Positions 17,503 through 25,516 of a DNA stretch of 40,989 nt are shown piece after piece. The stretch comes from Insolitispirillum peregrinum. GTDB lineage: Bacteria; Pseudomonadota; Alphaproteobacteria; Rhodospirillales; Rhodospirillaceae. The DNA lies in NCBI RefSeq assembly GCF_042665255.1, contig NZ_JBHTCD010000040.1, one strand, 5' to 3'. The notes below the pieces were generated by a model. That model was given only the letters and a program-made list of their open reading frames with translations, was not told where the DNA came from and did no database searches. Both the position numbers and the translations under genes were made by a program. How positions within the stretch are numbered: the stretch's first letter is position 1; every line of letters starts with the position of its first letter.

Positions 17503-18201
17503 TTACCCTGCACTGTGTTCGGTACGTTCACGCCGGGCGGCACTGATCGCCTTGGTGCGGTTGTTGACACCATAGGCGCGCAGAATGGCAGTGACGTGGA
17601 CCTTGACGGTGGCTTCTGCCAGTGTCAGCTGTTCGGCGATTTCCTTGTTGGACAGCCCCTCAACCACCAGATCCAGCACTTCGCGCTGACGAGGGGTCAG
17701 GGCGTTGATGCCCGGTGTTGAAACTGATGGGCCGTGCCCATGCTCAAGGCCCTGCTGTCCTGACGGGCTGCTGGCGGCATGGGAGTCCGCCGCACTGCGC
17801 AGGGCACGTTCTGCGATCATCGGCGGAACATAGATGCCTCCGGCCAGAATCAGCGCCAGTGCCGCCCGCATGACGTCTTCGGGCAGGGATTTCGGCAGGT
17901 ATCCTGCGGCTCCCCGTTCCAGGGCACCAAGGGCCGACTGGTGGCTTTCATCCGCCGAGACCACAACAACCGGGACCGGAGACACAGCTGAACGGGCCAT
18001 GGTCAATCCTTCCAGACCATTGTTGCCGGGCATGAACAGGTCGATCAGGAACAGGTCCAGATCGGGGTGTTCTTCTGCGCTGCGCAGGGCGGCAGAGAGG
18101 GTATCAGCTTCAAGCACCGTCGCACCCGGGCTAACGCGTTCCAGCGTCAAGGACAGGGCCCGACGGACCAGAGGGTGATCATCGGCAATTAAAAACTTCA
18201 T
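17503..18201 (-). CDS. NarL/FixJ-type response regulator
   Basis: A 232-residue two-domain regulator. The receiver has the acidic pocket ADDHP, phospho-acceptor Asp54 in LFLIDLFMPGNNG, Ser/Thr in VVVVSAD and Lys in GYLPKS. A Ser/Pro/His-rich linker (about 140-165) leads to a LuxR-type helix-turn-helix, LTPRQREVLDLVVEGLSNKEIAEQLTL with TVKVHV. All phosphorylation residues are intact, in contrast to the regulator at 25517-26194. No histidine kinase gene is adjacent, so the partner is unknown. It is monocistronic with its own terminator. Confidence 0.93.
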   Translation of the reverse strand: MKFLIADDHPLVRRALSLTLERVSPGATVLEADTLSAALRSAEEHPDLDLFLIDLFMPGNNGLEGLTMARSAVSPVPVVVVSADESHQSALGALERGAAGYLPKSLPEDVMRAALALILAGGIYVPPMIAERALRSAADSHAASSPSGQQGLEHGHGPSVSTPGINALTPRQREVLDLVVEGLSNKEIAEQLTLAEATVKVHVTAILRAYGVNNRTKAISAARRERTEHSAG

Positions 18202-18613
18202 TCACGTATTCCGTCCCCGGGTGCGATTACTGCGGCGAGTATAGAGTCGGTCATTGGACACGGATACCCCTCTGGTTGATGCTGCCGTCTGGCATGTCAG
18301 ATTGCGAGCGTTTCAGGAAGGGTTCCGATTTGCAATCCGTGAATATTTAGGCATATCGGAACGAAACATGCAATGGGTCAAGCGGCCTAGACCAGCGTGC
18401 GCTGAATCTGACGCAGGTACACTGGTCTAACCTTTTGTCGTGCCGCAGTGATTTTGCGCAAAACCGGTTCCCACTTTTGCGCTCACTGCTCTAAAAATCC
18501 GAAAAGGCCCAAGGGAGTACTTTAGAGCATTTTCAAGTTGACCGTCTCCGGTCAACGGCTCGGAAAATGCGGCACTCAAAGGGAGGAGCGTTTTCGCTCG
18601 GTGTGAAAACGCT
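18202..18613. other. Gene-free stretch with palindromic repeats
   Basis: The 412 bases between the NarL-type regulator and the esterase-like gene have no credible gene. Bases 18202-18387 show nothing beyond the presumed regulator promoter. From 18388 onward the stretch is built of palindromic repeats (a mosaic repeat copy at 18388-18492, and two further hairpins at 18527-18614). Confidence 0.8.
18388..18492 (-). repeat. Mosaic palindromic repeat, left copy (intact site)
   Basis: Two blocks form the copy. A 42-bp palindrome (18388-18429) is bounded by TAGACCAGCGTGC and GTACACTGGTCTA. A block at 18430-18492 contains the core GTGGGAACCGGTTTTGCGC (minus-strand reading). The same two blocks recur in inverted orientation at 19758-19992, so the repeats flank the esterase-like gene. 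The GGGAACCGG core with flanking GCGAAAA/TTTTCGC arms resembles intergenic palindromic repeats common in alphaproteobacteria (from memory). Confidence 0.8.
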
Positions 18614-18614
18614 C
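18527..18614. repeat. Two nested hairpins after the esterase-like gene
   Basis: The first hairpin pairs GCATTTTC (18527-18534) with GAAAATGC (18563-18570) and, inside it, GTTGACC (18537-18543) with GGTCAAC (18550-18556). The second pairs GAGCGTTTTC (18586-18595) with GAAAACGCTC (18605-18614). The last arm abuts the stop codon of the minus-strand gene, so it may also slow or end transcription, though no T-run follows. Confidence 0.7.
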
Positions 18615-19738
18615 TAAGGGGAGACGATGAGGCACAGGCTACAGTCAACAGTCAGAATCATGGTCCGCTGAAGGGAGAGGTAATTGTTGTCGGTCACCAT
18701 CCACAGGGTACGCGGGTTTCGCGGGTCACGGGTCAGGCCTTCCCAGTTGTCCTGAACCGGGTCTTGCGTCAACCAGGCGATGACCTCACGACGGATCGGG
18801 GGTGTCTTTGGGGTGGCGTCCAGGAGATCACGCAGCGGTACCCGGGTCAGGCGGGCGGCAAAGCCGCTGGTCAGGTGAAAGCTGCGCTCGAGAATGATGG
18901 CGGTCATCGTCTCCGGGGCGTCTCCCAGAACGGCGAGGGAGGTCGGGACAAAATCATGGTCAAGGGCGAGGGAAAAGCTGCTCCAGACCAGCGGGGGAAC
19001 GCTGTCTGACCATGGGCCCTGCGGCGTTGCCAGCCAGCCGGTGGTGTGGTCCTCGCCCTGATCGCCCTCCAGCAATGCAATCAGCCGACCGTCGGGCAGG
19101 ACCGTCAGGGATTCAATGCCGCCGTTGTAAGGCGCCTCCTGCAGGCCCGGAGGTGGGGGGAGCAGGTGGGCATTGCCCGCAAGGGGGGGGCTGCCGTTTT
19201 CAAGGGGTGGGTAATACGCCAGCCGGTGATGGCGTTCAAAGCTGACAATCTGCCCGCCGTTGGGGGTGCTGGTGACCTCTTCGGCATCCAGTTCCTTGCT
19301 GCCACTCAGGGGAAGGCCCTGTTCCTGATGCAGAAAATCAATCGACCAGTCCGGAATGGTGGAGGGAAAACGGTCCTGTTGTCCGGGCAGCGGCAGGCGA
19401 AGCCAGTAGCCCCGGTCGGAAATGAAGGTGGCGGTTCCGTCTGGCGCGATGGTCAGCCCGGACAGTCCTCCCACCCGTGGGTCCGTCGAGGTCAGTTCGA
19501 CCGCACCAATGACCTGCGGCAGCGCTCTGGCCGTTCCGTCACCCAGCAGGGGGCCGGACCAGGGTTGTTGTGCCTTGTACAGAGGAGACGCTGACAGGGT
19601 GGTCCGGGCCGGTATCAGCAGTTCCGTCTCGATCGGAGCACAGCTGGCGGTCACGCCCATCATGCAGCCCGCCAGCACCAGCCCCTTGATCCGGCGAATG
19701 CCAAAGATGCGCCGCAAGGTGTGAAGGATGGCGTGCAT
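18614..19738 (-). CDS. Esterase-like activity of phytase family lipoprotein
   Basis: A 374-residue exported protein. The basic N-terminus MHAILHTLRRIFGIRRIKG precedes a hydrophobic stretch with two possible lipobox cysteines (VLAGC, or more likely VTASC farther on). The body matches the esterase-like phytase domain (PF13449): GGLSGLTIAPDGTATFISDRGYW, LDAEEVTS, NGGIESLTVLPDGRLIALLEG, and the closing NWEGLTRDPRNPRTLWMVTDNN. The fold is a beta-propeller; the substrate is not known. The ATG at 19738 has AGGA upstream. The frame stays open to 19813, but that extension translates the upstream palindromic repeat and is not a real N-terminus. The gene sits alone between inverted mosaic repeats. Confidence 0.85.
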   Translation of the reverse strand: MHAILHTLRRIFGIRRIKGLVLAGCMMGVTASCAPIETELLIPARTTLSASPLYKAQQPWSGPLLGDGTARALPQVIGAVELTSTDPRVGGLSGLTIAPDGTATFISDRGYWLRLPLPGQQDRFPSTIPDWSIDFLHQEQGLPLSGSKELDAEEVTSTPNGGQIVSFERHHRLAYYPPLENGSPPLAGNAHLLPPPPGLQEAPYNGGIESLTVLPDGRLIALLEGDQGEDHTTGWLATPQGPWSDSVPPLVWSSFSLALDHDFVPTSLAVLGDAPETMTAIILERSFHLTSGFAARLTRVPLRDLLDATPKTPPIRREVIAWLTQDPVQDNWEGLTRDPRNPRTLWMVTDNNYLSLQRTMILTVDCSLCLIVSP

Positions 19739-19757
19739 GAGGTGGTCCTGTGCTGAT

Positions 19758-19992
19758 AGAGCGTTGTGCGAAAAGTGGGAACCGGTTTTCGCAAAAACAA
19801 TGTGGCAGAACAAAAGGCCAGACCAGCGTGCCTGCGTCAGGTCACAGTATACGACAGTTTGGCAGGAAAGTGCAGGCTGCCGCCTGAACTGCCCGGGGCC
19901 TCAAGGCCCCAGCGAGGTTTGGAGCAGCGCTCCATGATCCTGTTTCACAACTGTCGTGTACTGTGGCGTCACGTTTAACGCACGCTGGTCTA
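19758..19992 (+). repeat. Mosaic palindromic repeat, right copy (interrupted)
   Basis: This is the inverted partner of the copy at 18388-18492. AGAGCGTTGTGCGAAAAGTG and the rest of the core run to about 19818. The palindrome ends CAGACCAGCGTGC (19819-19831) and GCACGCTGGTCTA (19980-19992) follow. The left copy spans 42 bp between these ends and this copy 174 bp; the difference is exactly a 123-bp insertion plus a 9-bp duplication. Confidence 0.8.
19843..19965. mobile_element. 123-bp MITE-like element with 9-bp target duplication
   Basis: The ends CACAGTATACGACAGTT (19843-19859) and AACTGTCGTGTACTGTG (19949-19965) are 17-bp inverted repeats matching at 16 positions. They are flanked by GCGTCAGGT (19834-19842) and GCGTCACGT (19966-19974), which match at 8 of 9 bases as a target-site duplication. 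The paired repeat copy at 18388-18492 shows the unoccupied site. The inside is non-coding and has small hairpins (GGGGCC/GGCCCC near 19895-19910, and GGAGC/GCTCC near 19921-19933). A full-length parent element is not in the window. Confidence 0.78.
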
Positions 19993-20049
19993 GCGCGAAA
20001 TCCGGGGCCCCGAGCCTTCAATGTGAACCACGCTCACTGCTCTGGACGC

Positions 20050-20085
20050 AAAAGGCGCCCGGGGACAGTCCTCCGGGCGCCTTTT
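20050..20085 (-). terminator. Rho-independent terminator of the IalB-family gene
   Basis: AAAAGGCGCCCGG (20050-20062) pairs perfectly with CCGGGCGCCTTTT (20073-20085) around a 10-base loop. On the minus strand the stem ends in CCTTTTG, suiting the gene ending at 20118. Confidence 0.82.
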
Positions 20086-20117
20086 GGCAAGGTGTCGCAG
20101 GTAAACCCGGAATGGGG

Positions 20118-20627
20118 TTACTTGCCCAGTCCGTCAAGACCAGCCGAGAAACCATTCAGGCTGACCGGAATGGTGATCGACTGACCGTTTGGCATCACAT
20201 AGGACACCTTGAACGTCTTGCCGGATTTGAAGCTCTGCACGCCGGTCTGATCCAGGGTCAGGGTGGTCCGGCAGCCGGGCTGGGCACACTGAACGAACGG
20301 CACCCGGTTGGGCTTGTCGTCGTCAATTTGCAGGTTCAGACCCGGAACCAGCAGCGTCCCCAGCGGGGCGATGATGGTCATCTGGGGGGCCTTTTTGCCA
20401 TCTTGCTGCGGCACCATGGCGACAACAACGGCCAGCATGGTCCGCTTGTCTTCCTTGGTGGTGGGGGCCTGGGCGATGTGGCAGATGCGCTTGGCACCGT
20501 CACCTTCGCAGTTGGCGGTCCAATCACCGAACTTCTGGTTCGGCTTCACTTCAGCCATGGCCGAGGCGGCCGACAGGGCACAGACGGTAGCGGCGATAGC
20601 GCCGGCAACCAGAGAAAGCTTACGCAC
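20118..20627 (-). CDS. Invasion-associated locus B (IalB) family protein
   Basis: A 169-residue exported protein. The signal peptide VRKLSLVAGAIAATVCALSA with the AMA cleavage site is followed by the IalB-type body: a FGDWTANCEG start, the RICHIAQ segment, VPFVQCAQPGCRTT and a C-terminal SYVMPNGQSITIPVSLNGF. Four cysteines in the mature part could form two disulfides. The family (PF06776) is widespread in alphaproteobacteria and mostly of unknown function; the name comes from a Bartonella invasion locus and does not imply virulence here. The GTG at 20627 has AAGGAG five bases upstream; the in-frame opening to 20693 lacks a signal-peptide start. The gene is divergent from msrP. Confidence 0.88.
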   Translation of the reverse strand: MRKLSLVAGAIAATVCALSAASAMAEVKPNQKFGDWTANCEGDGAKRICHIAQAPTTKEDKRTMLAVVVAMVPQQDGKKAPQMTIIAPLGTLLVPGLNLQIDDDKPNRVPFVQCAQPGCRTTLTLDQTGVQSFKSGKTFKVSYVMPNGQSITIPVSLNGFSAGLDGLGK

Positions 20628-20956
20628 GATGACTCCTTCGCTCGATGGCTTTCGAAAGAGAAAGAAAAAACCCGATTGCCGCCGTGGAAGCAACCCGAAA
20701 GGCTCCCTTGTGGCGGGGGGCTGCTGTCGGTCTGGTCCATGGTGGATCGGCTAGGCGCGACAGTGGGCCTTTCTGCGCTGTCTTGCAACTGTAGACCGCA
20801 TGACCCAACTCTTTTTTGTGCTTTTTTACACTTTTTTATCTCCGGGCCCCGGCGTTGCGGCTGAGAATGATGGTCACGGGCATGTGAGAGGCAGAAGGGC
20901 GACGGGCATGGCATAGTGTCCGCAATACCTCCTTATACAGTACGGAGCGTCTGATT
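20628..20956. other. Divergent intergenic region with phased T-tracts
   Basis: This 329-base spacer separates the divergent IalB-family gene and msrP. It holds three T6 tracts at exactly 10-bp spacing (20811-20840), and nothing else that I can call a gene. The promoters of both flanking genes should lie here, but I cannot assign -35/-10 elements with confidence. Confidence 0.7.
20811..20840. promoter_or_regulatory. Phased T6 tracts (predicted bent DNA)
   Basis: Three consecutive decamers each begin with CTTTTTT (20811, 20821 and 20831). Tracts of six T repeating every 10 bp lie on one helix face and are the classic cause of intrinsic DNA curvature. They lie about 120 bases before the msrP start and about 190 before the IalB-family start. 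Confidence 0.65.
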
Positions 20957-21934
20957 ATGCTGATCCGGTCGTTTGCGCGTTGGATGGAACGCGAGAGTGC
21001 GGTCACTCCTTATGATGATTACCTCAACCGGCGGACCTTTCTGCAAGGAACGGCGGGTGTGATTGCTGGCGGTGCCCTGGCGCTGGGGAGCGGTCGTGCG
21101 CAGGCGGCGGTGTCCCGTCCGGCAGACGGGGAAGGGCTGGCAGTCTTGCCGGGAGTGCAGGAAAGCCCGTTGTCAACATCCGGCGAGACGCTGACGCCGT
21201 ACAAGGACGTCACCAGCTACAACAATTATTACGAGTTTGGCACCGACAAGGGTGATCCGGTCCGCTACGCCGCCAGCCTGAAGCCGCGCCCGTGGACGAT
21301 CACCGTTGACGGGGCCTGTGCCAAACCGGGGGTTCTGGACGTCGAAACCCTGTTGGGCATGCCGCTGGAAGAACGCATCTATCGCCTGCGCTGCGTTGAA
21401 GCCTGGTCGATGGTCATCCCGTGGGTCGGGGTGTCGCTGAAGGCGGTGATCGACCGTTTCCAGCCGTTGTCGTCGGCCCGCTTCATCCGTTTTGAAACGC
21501 TGAATGATCCGGTCCAGATGCCGGGGGTACGGCGGGCGGTTCTCGATTGGCCCTATGTCGAAGGGCTGCGGATGGACGAGGCGGTGCATCCGTTGACCAT
21601 TCTGGCGGTGGGTCTGTACGGCAGTGTTCTGCCCAACCAGAATGGTGCCCCGGCGCGGCTGGTGGTGCCGTGGAAATACGGTTTCAAGTCGATCAAGTCG
21701 ATCGTGCGGATTTCGTTTGTTGAAACGGCGCCGCTGACTTCGTGGGCCAAGGCTGGTCCAACCGAGTACGGTTTTTATGCCAACGTCAATCCGGCGGTCG
21801 ATCATCCGCGCTGGAGCCAGGCGCGGGAGCGCCGGATCGGTGAATTCCGCCGGCGGGAAACCTTGCCGTTCAATGGCTATGGCGAGCAGGTGGCGGATTT
21901 GTACAAGGGGATGGACCTTGCAAAATTCTACTGA
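20957..21934 (+). CDS. msrP: Methionine sulfoxide reductase catalytic subunit MsrP
   Basis: MsrP (YedY) is a periplasmic molybdopterin enzyme that reduces methionine sulfoxide in oxidised envelope proteins. The 325-residue protein has a Tat signal (NRRTFLQG at residues 24-31, followed by a hydrophobic AGVIAGGALALG stretch) and the molybdenum-ligand Cys146 in YRLRCVEAWSMVIPW. Further family segments are TLNDPVQMPG, NGAPARLVVPWKYGFKSIKSI and a PLPFNGYGEQV-like end reading TLPFNGYGEQVADLYKGMDL. The ATG at 20957 follows GGAG. The gene overlaps msrQ. It depends on molybdenum cofactor; moaA is encoded at 8120-9130. Confidence 0.97.
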   Translation: MLIRSFARWMERESAVTPYDDYLNRRTFLQGTAGVIAGGALALGSGRAQAAVSRPADGEGLAVLPGVQESPLSTSGETLTPYKDVTSYNNYYEFGTDKGDPVRYAASLKPRPWTITVDGACAKPGVLDVETLLGMPLEERIYRLRCVEAWSMVIPWVGVSLKAVIDRFQPLSSARFIRFETLNDPVQMPGVRRAVLDWPYVEGLRMDEAVHPLTILAVGLYGSVLPNQNGAPARLVVPWKYGFKSIKSIVRISFVETAPLTSWAKAGPTEYGFYANVNPAVDHPRWSQARERRIGEFRRRETLPFNGYGEQVADLYKGMDLAKFY

Positions 21935-22577
21935 GGCCGTGGGTGGGCGTCAGCAGGGTGGCGGGCTGATCAATCCGCGCTGGTTTCCCCGCTGGCTGAA
22001 ACCGGTGGTGCATGCTGTCTGCCTGTTGCCGTTGTTATGGGTTGTGCTGGCGGCATGGCAGGACCGGCTGGGGGCAAACCCGATCGAAGCCATCACCCGC
22101 TTTCTGGGGGACTGGGCCTTGCGCGGGCTGCTGGTTGCCTTGCTGGTGACGCCCCTGCGGCGTGTTTCCGGCTGGACTGCCGTCATGCGGTTGCGGCGGC
22201 CTTTGGGCTTGTGGGCCTTTGCTTACGCCCTTTTGCATTTACTGTCCTATATCGTGCTGGATCAGTATTTTGACTGGGCTGCGATCTGGGGCGACATTCT
22301 GAAGCGGACCTATATTACGCTGGGGATGGCGTCGGCGGTGATCCTGCTGGTGCTGGCCGTGACCTCGGTCCCGGCATTGATTCGCCGTTTGGGCGGGCGA
22401 CGCTGGGTGCTTCTGCACAGGAGTGTTTATCTGGCCAGTGTTCTAGGGATTTTGCACTACTTCTGGATGGTCAAGGCTGATACATCTTCACCATGGCTCT
22501 ATGCTGTTTGTCTGATGTTTCTGTTTGTCCTTCGCCTTCCTTTCCCGCGCCGGAGAAACCCAGCACTTAAGTCTTGA
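21918..22577 (+). CDS. msrQ: MsrQ haem-binding membrane subunit
   Basis: MsrQ (YedZ) is the b-type haem membrane protein that passes quinol or flavin electrons to MsrP. The 219-residue protein has about six hydrophobic helices; the ferric-reductase-like domain is recognised by RRPLGLWAFAYALLHLLSYIVLDQ and VLLHRSVYLASVLGILHYFWMVK, which hold the haem-ligand histidines. The start is judged to be TTG 21918, with AAGGGG eight bases before it, so msrQ overlaps the msrP stop by 17 bases. A GTG at 21939 is the alternative. Overlap and order indicate a two-gene msrPQ operon with coupled translation. Confidence 0.93.
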   Translation: MQNSTEAVGGRQQGGGLINPRWFPRWLKPVVHAVCLLPLLWVVLAAWQDRLGANPIEAITRFLGDWALRGLLVALLVTPLRRVSGWTAVMRLRRPLGLWAFAYALLHLLSYIVLDQYFDWAAIWGDILKRTYITLGMASAVILLVLAVTSVPALIRRLGGRRWVLLHRSVYLASVLGILHYFWMVKADTSSPWLYAVCLMFLFVLRLPFPRRRNPALKS

Positions 22578-22794
22578 ATATCGCGCGCTATCAGCGGATA
22601 AAGACTACCGGTAACGTAGCTGCGGTCATTCTTTCAAAGAATAATTCAGCATCAACAGGATGGAGCCGTGAGCCAGCGCGGTCATGGCTCCGGGGTATCC
22701 CTCGACTTGCAGGGTGATGCCGCATACTCTTAGAGTGATGGGTCTGTCTGGTTTGGATGTCACGGGTATGATGACGGGGGGAGAACGCGCAACG

Positions 22795-25290
22795 ATGGGC
22801 AGCTGCACAAGCCGTTCAGACTTGGCTGATTATGTCGCCGATCTCAGCCCGGACATGATCTGTCTGTGTGTTGATTCGGTGATCACCTACCTCAATCCCG
22901 CCGGACGGGCATTGCTGGACAGGAAGGCCGATGGCGCATCCCTGATCGGCAAGCCGCTGATCGACATTATCCATATCGACTATCAGCCAATTCTCGAAGA
23001 CGGCCTGGGCGAGCTGGTCGAGGCCGATTCCCTGCCCCTGATGCTGGTCGATGCCTGCGGCCATCCGGTTGAAGTCGAAATGCGGGTGCTGCCAATCCCC
23101 GCCGAGGCTTTGGGGCAGGGGGCAATGGCCGGAACGCTGGCCGGTGCCCGTGGGCCTGCCTATCTGGTGCATGCCCATCCGGTCGGTGAGCGCATGCAGG
23201 CGGTGCAGGAAATCCTCGAAAGCGAGCGCCGCTATCGCTCGCTGGTCAATCTCGCCCTCGACTTCATGTGCCTGGTGGACGGGCAGGGGCGGATTACCCT
23301 TGCCAACAAATCGGCCCAAGTCCTGCTGGACATGGATGCCGACATCCTGATGGAACGGACACTGCCCGATATCGTCCACCCGGACTATCAGGCGATGATC
23401 GAACTCGGGCTGGAAACGCTGGCCGGGGAAAGTGGCCTGTTGCCGCTGAAATTTGTTGACCGTCAGGGTGAAGCAATCGATGTCGAGGCCCGCTTTACGG
23501 CGCTGGGACGGGCCGACAGTTTCATGCTGGAAGCGCGCGACATCCGCCAGCAGTTGCGGTCGGCCGAGGCCGTGCGGGAGCGTGAACAGCGGTTGCAGGG
23601 TATTCTCGATACCGTTGCCGAGGCGATTATTTCTGCCGATGACATGGGGATCATCCAGTCGTTCAACCGGGCTGCCGAAGCAATTTTCGGCTACAACAGC
23701 AGCGAAGTGGTCGGGCGGAACCTGTCGGTGCTGATGCCTGAACCCCATGCATCGCATCATGACGGTTATATGAAAACATTCCGCAGCAACGGTGCCTCGG
23801 GGGTGCTGGGGAAGGGGCGCGAGCTGGAAGGCCGCCGCAAGGATGGCTCGATCTTCCCGCTGGAGCTGAATGTAACCGAGTTGCGCCTGGGTCGGAACCG
23901 CTTGCTGACCGGCATCATCCGCGACATTACCGACCGCAAGCGCGCCGAAGAGGCCGAACGCCGGTACAAGGAAGAGCTGGAGCAAAAGGTCGAGGAACGA
24001 ACCCGTGACCTGCGGCGTCTGTCACGGCAAACGCAGGGCATTCTTGATTATGCCGGGGACGGGATCGTCGGTCTGGATATGGATGGCAAGATTACCTTTG
24101 CCAATCCGGCAGCCGCGGCCATGCTGGGCTATGAGCAAGGCGACCTGCAGGGCCGGGCCGCCAACGGGGTGTTCCTGGCCGGGGAAGGTCGCCGCAAGGG
24201 CAAGGGGCTGCGGATCCGGGCCGCGATGCGGCTGGGGGTGATGGGCCAGCGGATCGAGCAGACGCTGGTTGCCCGCACGGGGCATACCTTTGATGCCGAA
24301 TATGCCGCCAGTCCGATCGAAGATGATGGCGACATTTCGGGCGTGGTGGTGGTGTTCCGCGACATCAGCGACCGCAAGGCTGCCGAGGCCCGCCTGAAGG
24401 TCGCCGGGACGGTGTTTGAAACCACCGCCGAGGGCATTCTGGTCAGCGATGCGCAGGGGCGCATTTCGATGGCCAATGCCGCCTGCGCCCGCATCACCGG
24501 CTGGATGTCGGAGCAATGTCTGGACCGCACGGTGCAGGAGGTGTTGTTCCCCGGAAACGAGCCGGTCTTTGAGGAAATGGTGGCCGAGCTGATGGCCCGC
24601 CAGAGCTGTGAACTGGAATTCTGGAGTTCCCGTCTGGACGGTGGCGAATATGCTGCCCGTCTGGCGGCATCGGTGGTGCCTGACAGCGTCGGGACCTCGC
24701 ACCGCATCGTGATCGTGGTCAACGACATCACCCAGCGCAAACGCGACGAAGAACGCATCCGCTTCCAGGCCAACTATGATTCCCTGACCGGCCTGCCCAA
24801 CCGTGCCCTGTTCAATGACCGGCTGGATCAGGCAGTGTCGGCGGCACGGCGGGCGGGGACGATGGTCGGGCTGATGTTCATCGACCTTGACGGATTCAAG
24901 GCGGTCAACGATACGCTGGGGCACGATGCCGGAGACCTGCTGCTGAAAGGTGCTGCCGGGCGGCTGCGCAAATGCGTGCGGGAATCCGATACGGTGGCTC
25001 GTCTGGGCGGTGACGAGTTCACCATCATCATGGGCAACCTCGACAGCCCCGAAGGCGCCGGGCAGGTGGCCGGGCGGATCATCGAGAGTCTGACGGTGCC
25101 GTTTGACCTGTCGGTTGATGACGGGAAAGTCCGTGAGGGGCGTGTTTCGGCCTCGATCGGGATTGCCGTCCTGCCGAACCATGGTGATACATCGGACGAT
25201 ATTCTGCGCCATGCGGATGCGGCGATGTACCACGCCAAGGAACAGGGAAAGGCGAATTACCAGTTTTTCCGGCCAGAGCTTCTGGACTAA
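22795..25290 (+). CDS. Multi-PAS diguanylate cyclase
   Basis: An 831-residue soluble protein with a chain of about five PAS-type domains (linkers RDITDRKRAEE, RDISDRKAAEA and NDITQRKRDEE mark three of them) and a coiled coil around residues 385-405. The C-terminal GGDEF domain (about 660-831) has an intact active site GGDEF at 738-742 and the inhibitory I-site RESD at 729-732. It should therefore make c-di-GMP and be product-inhibited. There is no EAL domain. The ATG at 22795 has GGGGGAG ten bases upstream; openings back to 22684 lack a site. It may supply c-di-GMP sensed by PilZ proteins such as the chemoreceptor at 10517, which is speculative. The LuxR-type gene follows after 226 bases. Confidence 0.93.
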   Translation: MGSCTSRSDLADYVADLSPDMICLCVDSVITYLNPAGRALLDRKADGASLIGKPLIDIIHIDYQPILEDGLGELVEADSLPLMLVDACGHPVEVEMRVLPIPAEALGQGAMAGTLAGARGPAYLVHAHPVGERMQAVQEILESERRYRSLVNLALDFMCLVDGQGRITLANKSAQVLLDMDADILMERTLPDIVHPDYQAMIELGLETLAGESGLLPLKFVDRQGEAIDVEARFTALGRADSFMLEARDIRQQLRSAEAVREREQRLQGILDTVAEAIISADDMGIIQSFNRAAEAIFGYNSSEVVGRNLSVLMPEPHASHHDGYMKTFRSNGASGVLGKGRELEGRRKDGSIFPLELNVTELRLGRNRLLTGIIRDITDRKRAEEAERRYKEELEQKVEERTRDLRRLSRQTQGILDYAGDGIVGLDMDGKITFANPAAAAMLGYEQGDLQGRAANGVFLAGEGRRKGKGLRIRAAMRLGVMGQRIEQTLVARTGHTFDAEYAASPIEDDGDISGVVVVFRDISDRKAAEARLKVAGTVFETTAEGILVSDAQGRISMANAACARITGWMSEQCLDRTVQEVLFPGNEPVFEEMVAELMARQSCELEFWSSRLDGGEYAARLAASVVPDSVGTSHRIVIVVNDITQRKRDEERIRFQANYDSLTGLPNRALFNDRLDQAVSAARRAGTMVGLMFIDLDGFKAVNDTLGHDAGDLLLKGAAGRLRKCVRESDTVARLGGDEFTIIMGNLDSPEGAGQVAGRIIESLTVPFDLSVDDGKVREGRVSASIGIAVLPNHGDTSDDILRHADAAMYHAKEQGKANYQFFRPELLD

Positions 25291-25516
25291 TCGACGCAGA
25301 AGCCCCATAAACAGAAGCGGAAAACGAACAGGACCGACGCCCACAACGGTTGGAATCGCTCTAAAATTTAAAAAGCGACGAAAGCCGGTGTGGCAGGGCT
25401 GGTGTTCTGGGGGCGGTTTGCGGTACGGTTCTCTTGCATATTGATGACACTGCCTTGTGTCGTCGTGGACCGCTGGATGAAATAAGAAAATCTCCGCCGC
25501 GTTGCTGACGTCGGGA

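Larger units (their letters stand above)
19739..20117. other. Gene-free stretch with repeat, MITE and terminator
   Basis: These 379 bases hold no gene. From left to right they contain the short leader of the esterase-like gene, the right mosaic repeat copy (19758-19992), a 123-bp insertion inside it (19843-19965), a 13-base fragment CGCTCACTGCTCT (20031-20043) shared with the left repeat copy, and the terminator of the IalB-family gene (20050-20085). Confidence 0.8.

Noticed and set aside
19739..19813. N-terminal extension of the esterase-like protein
   Set aside because: The extra 25 residues come from translating the palindromic repeat; the signal sequence and AGGA site define the start at 19738.
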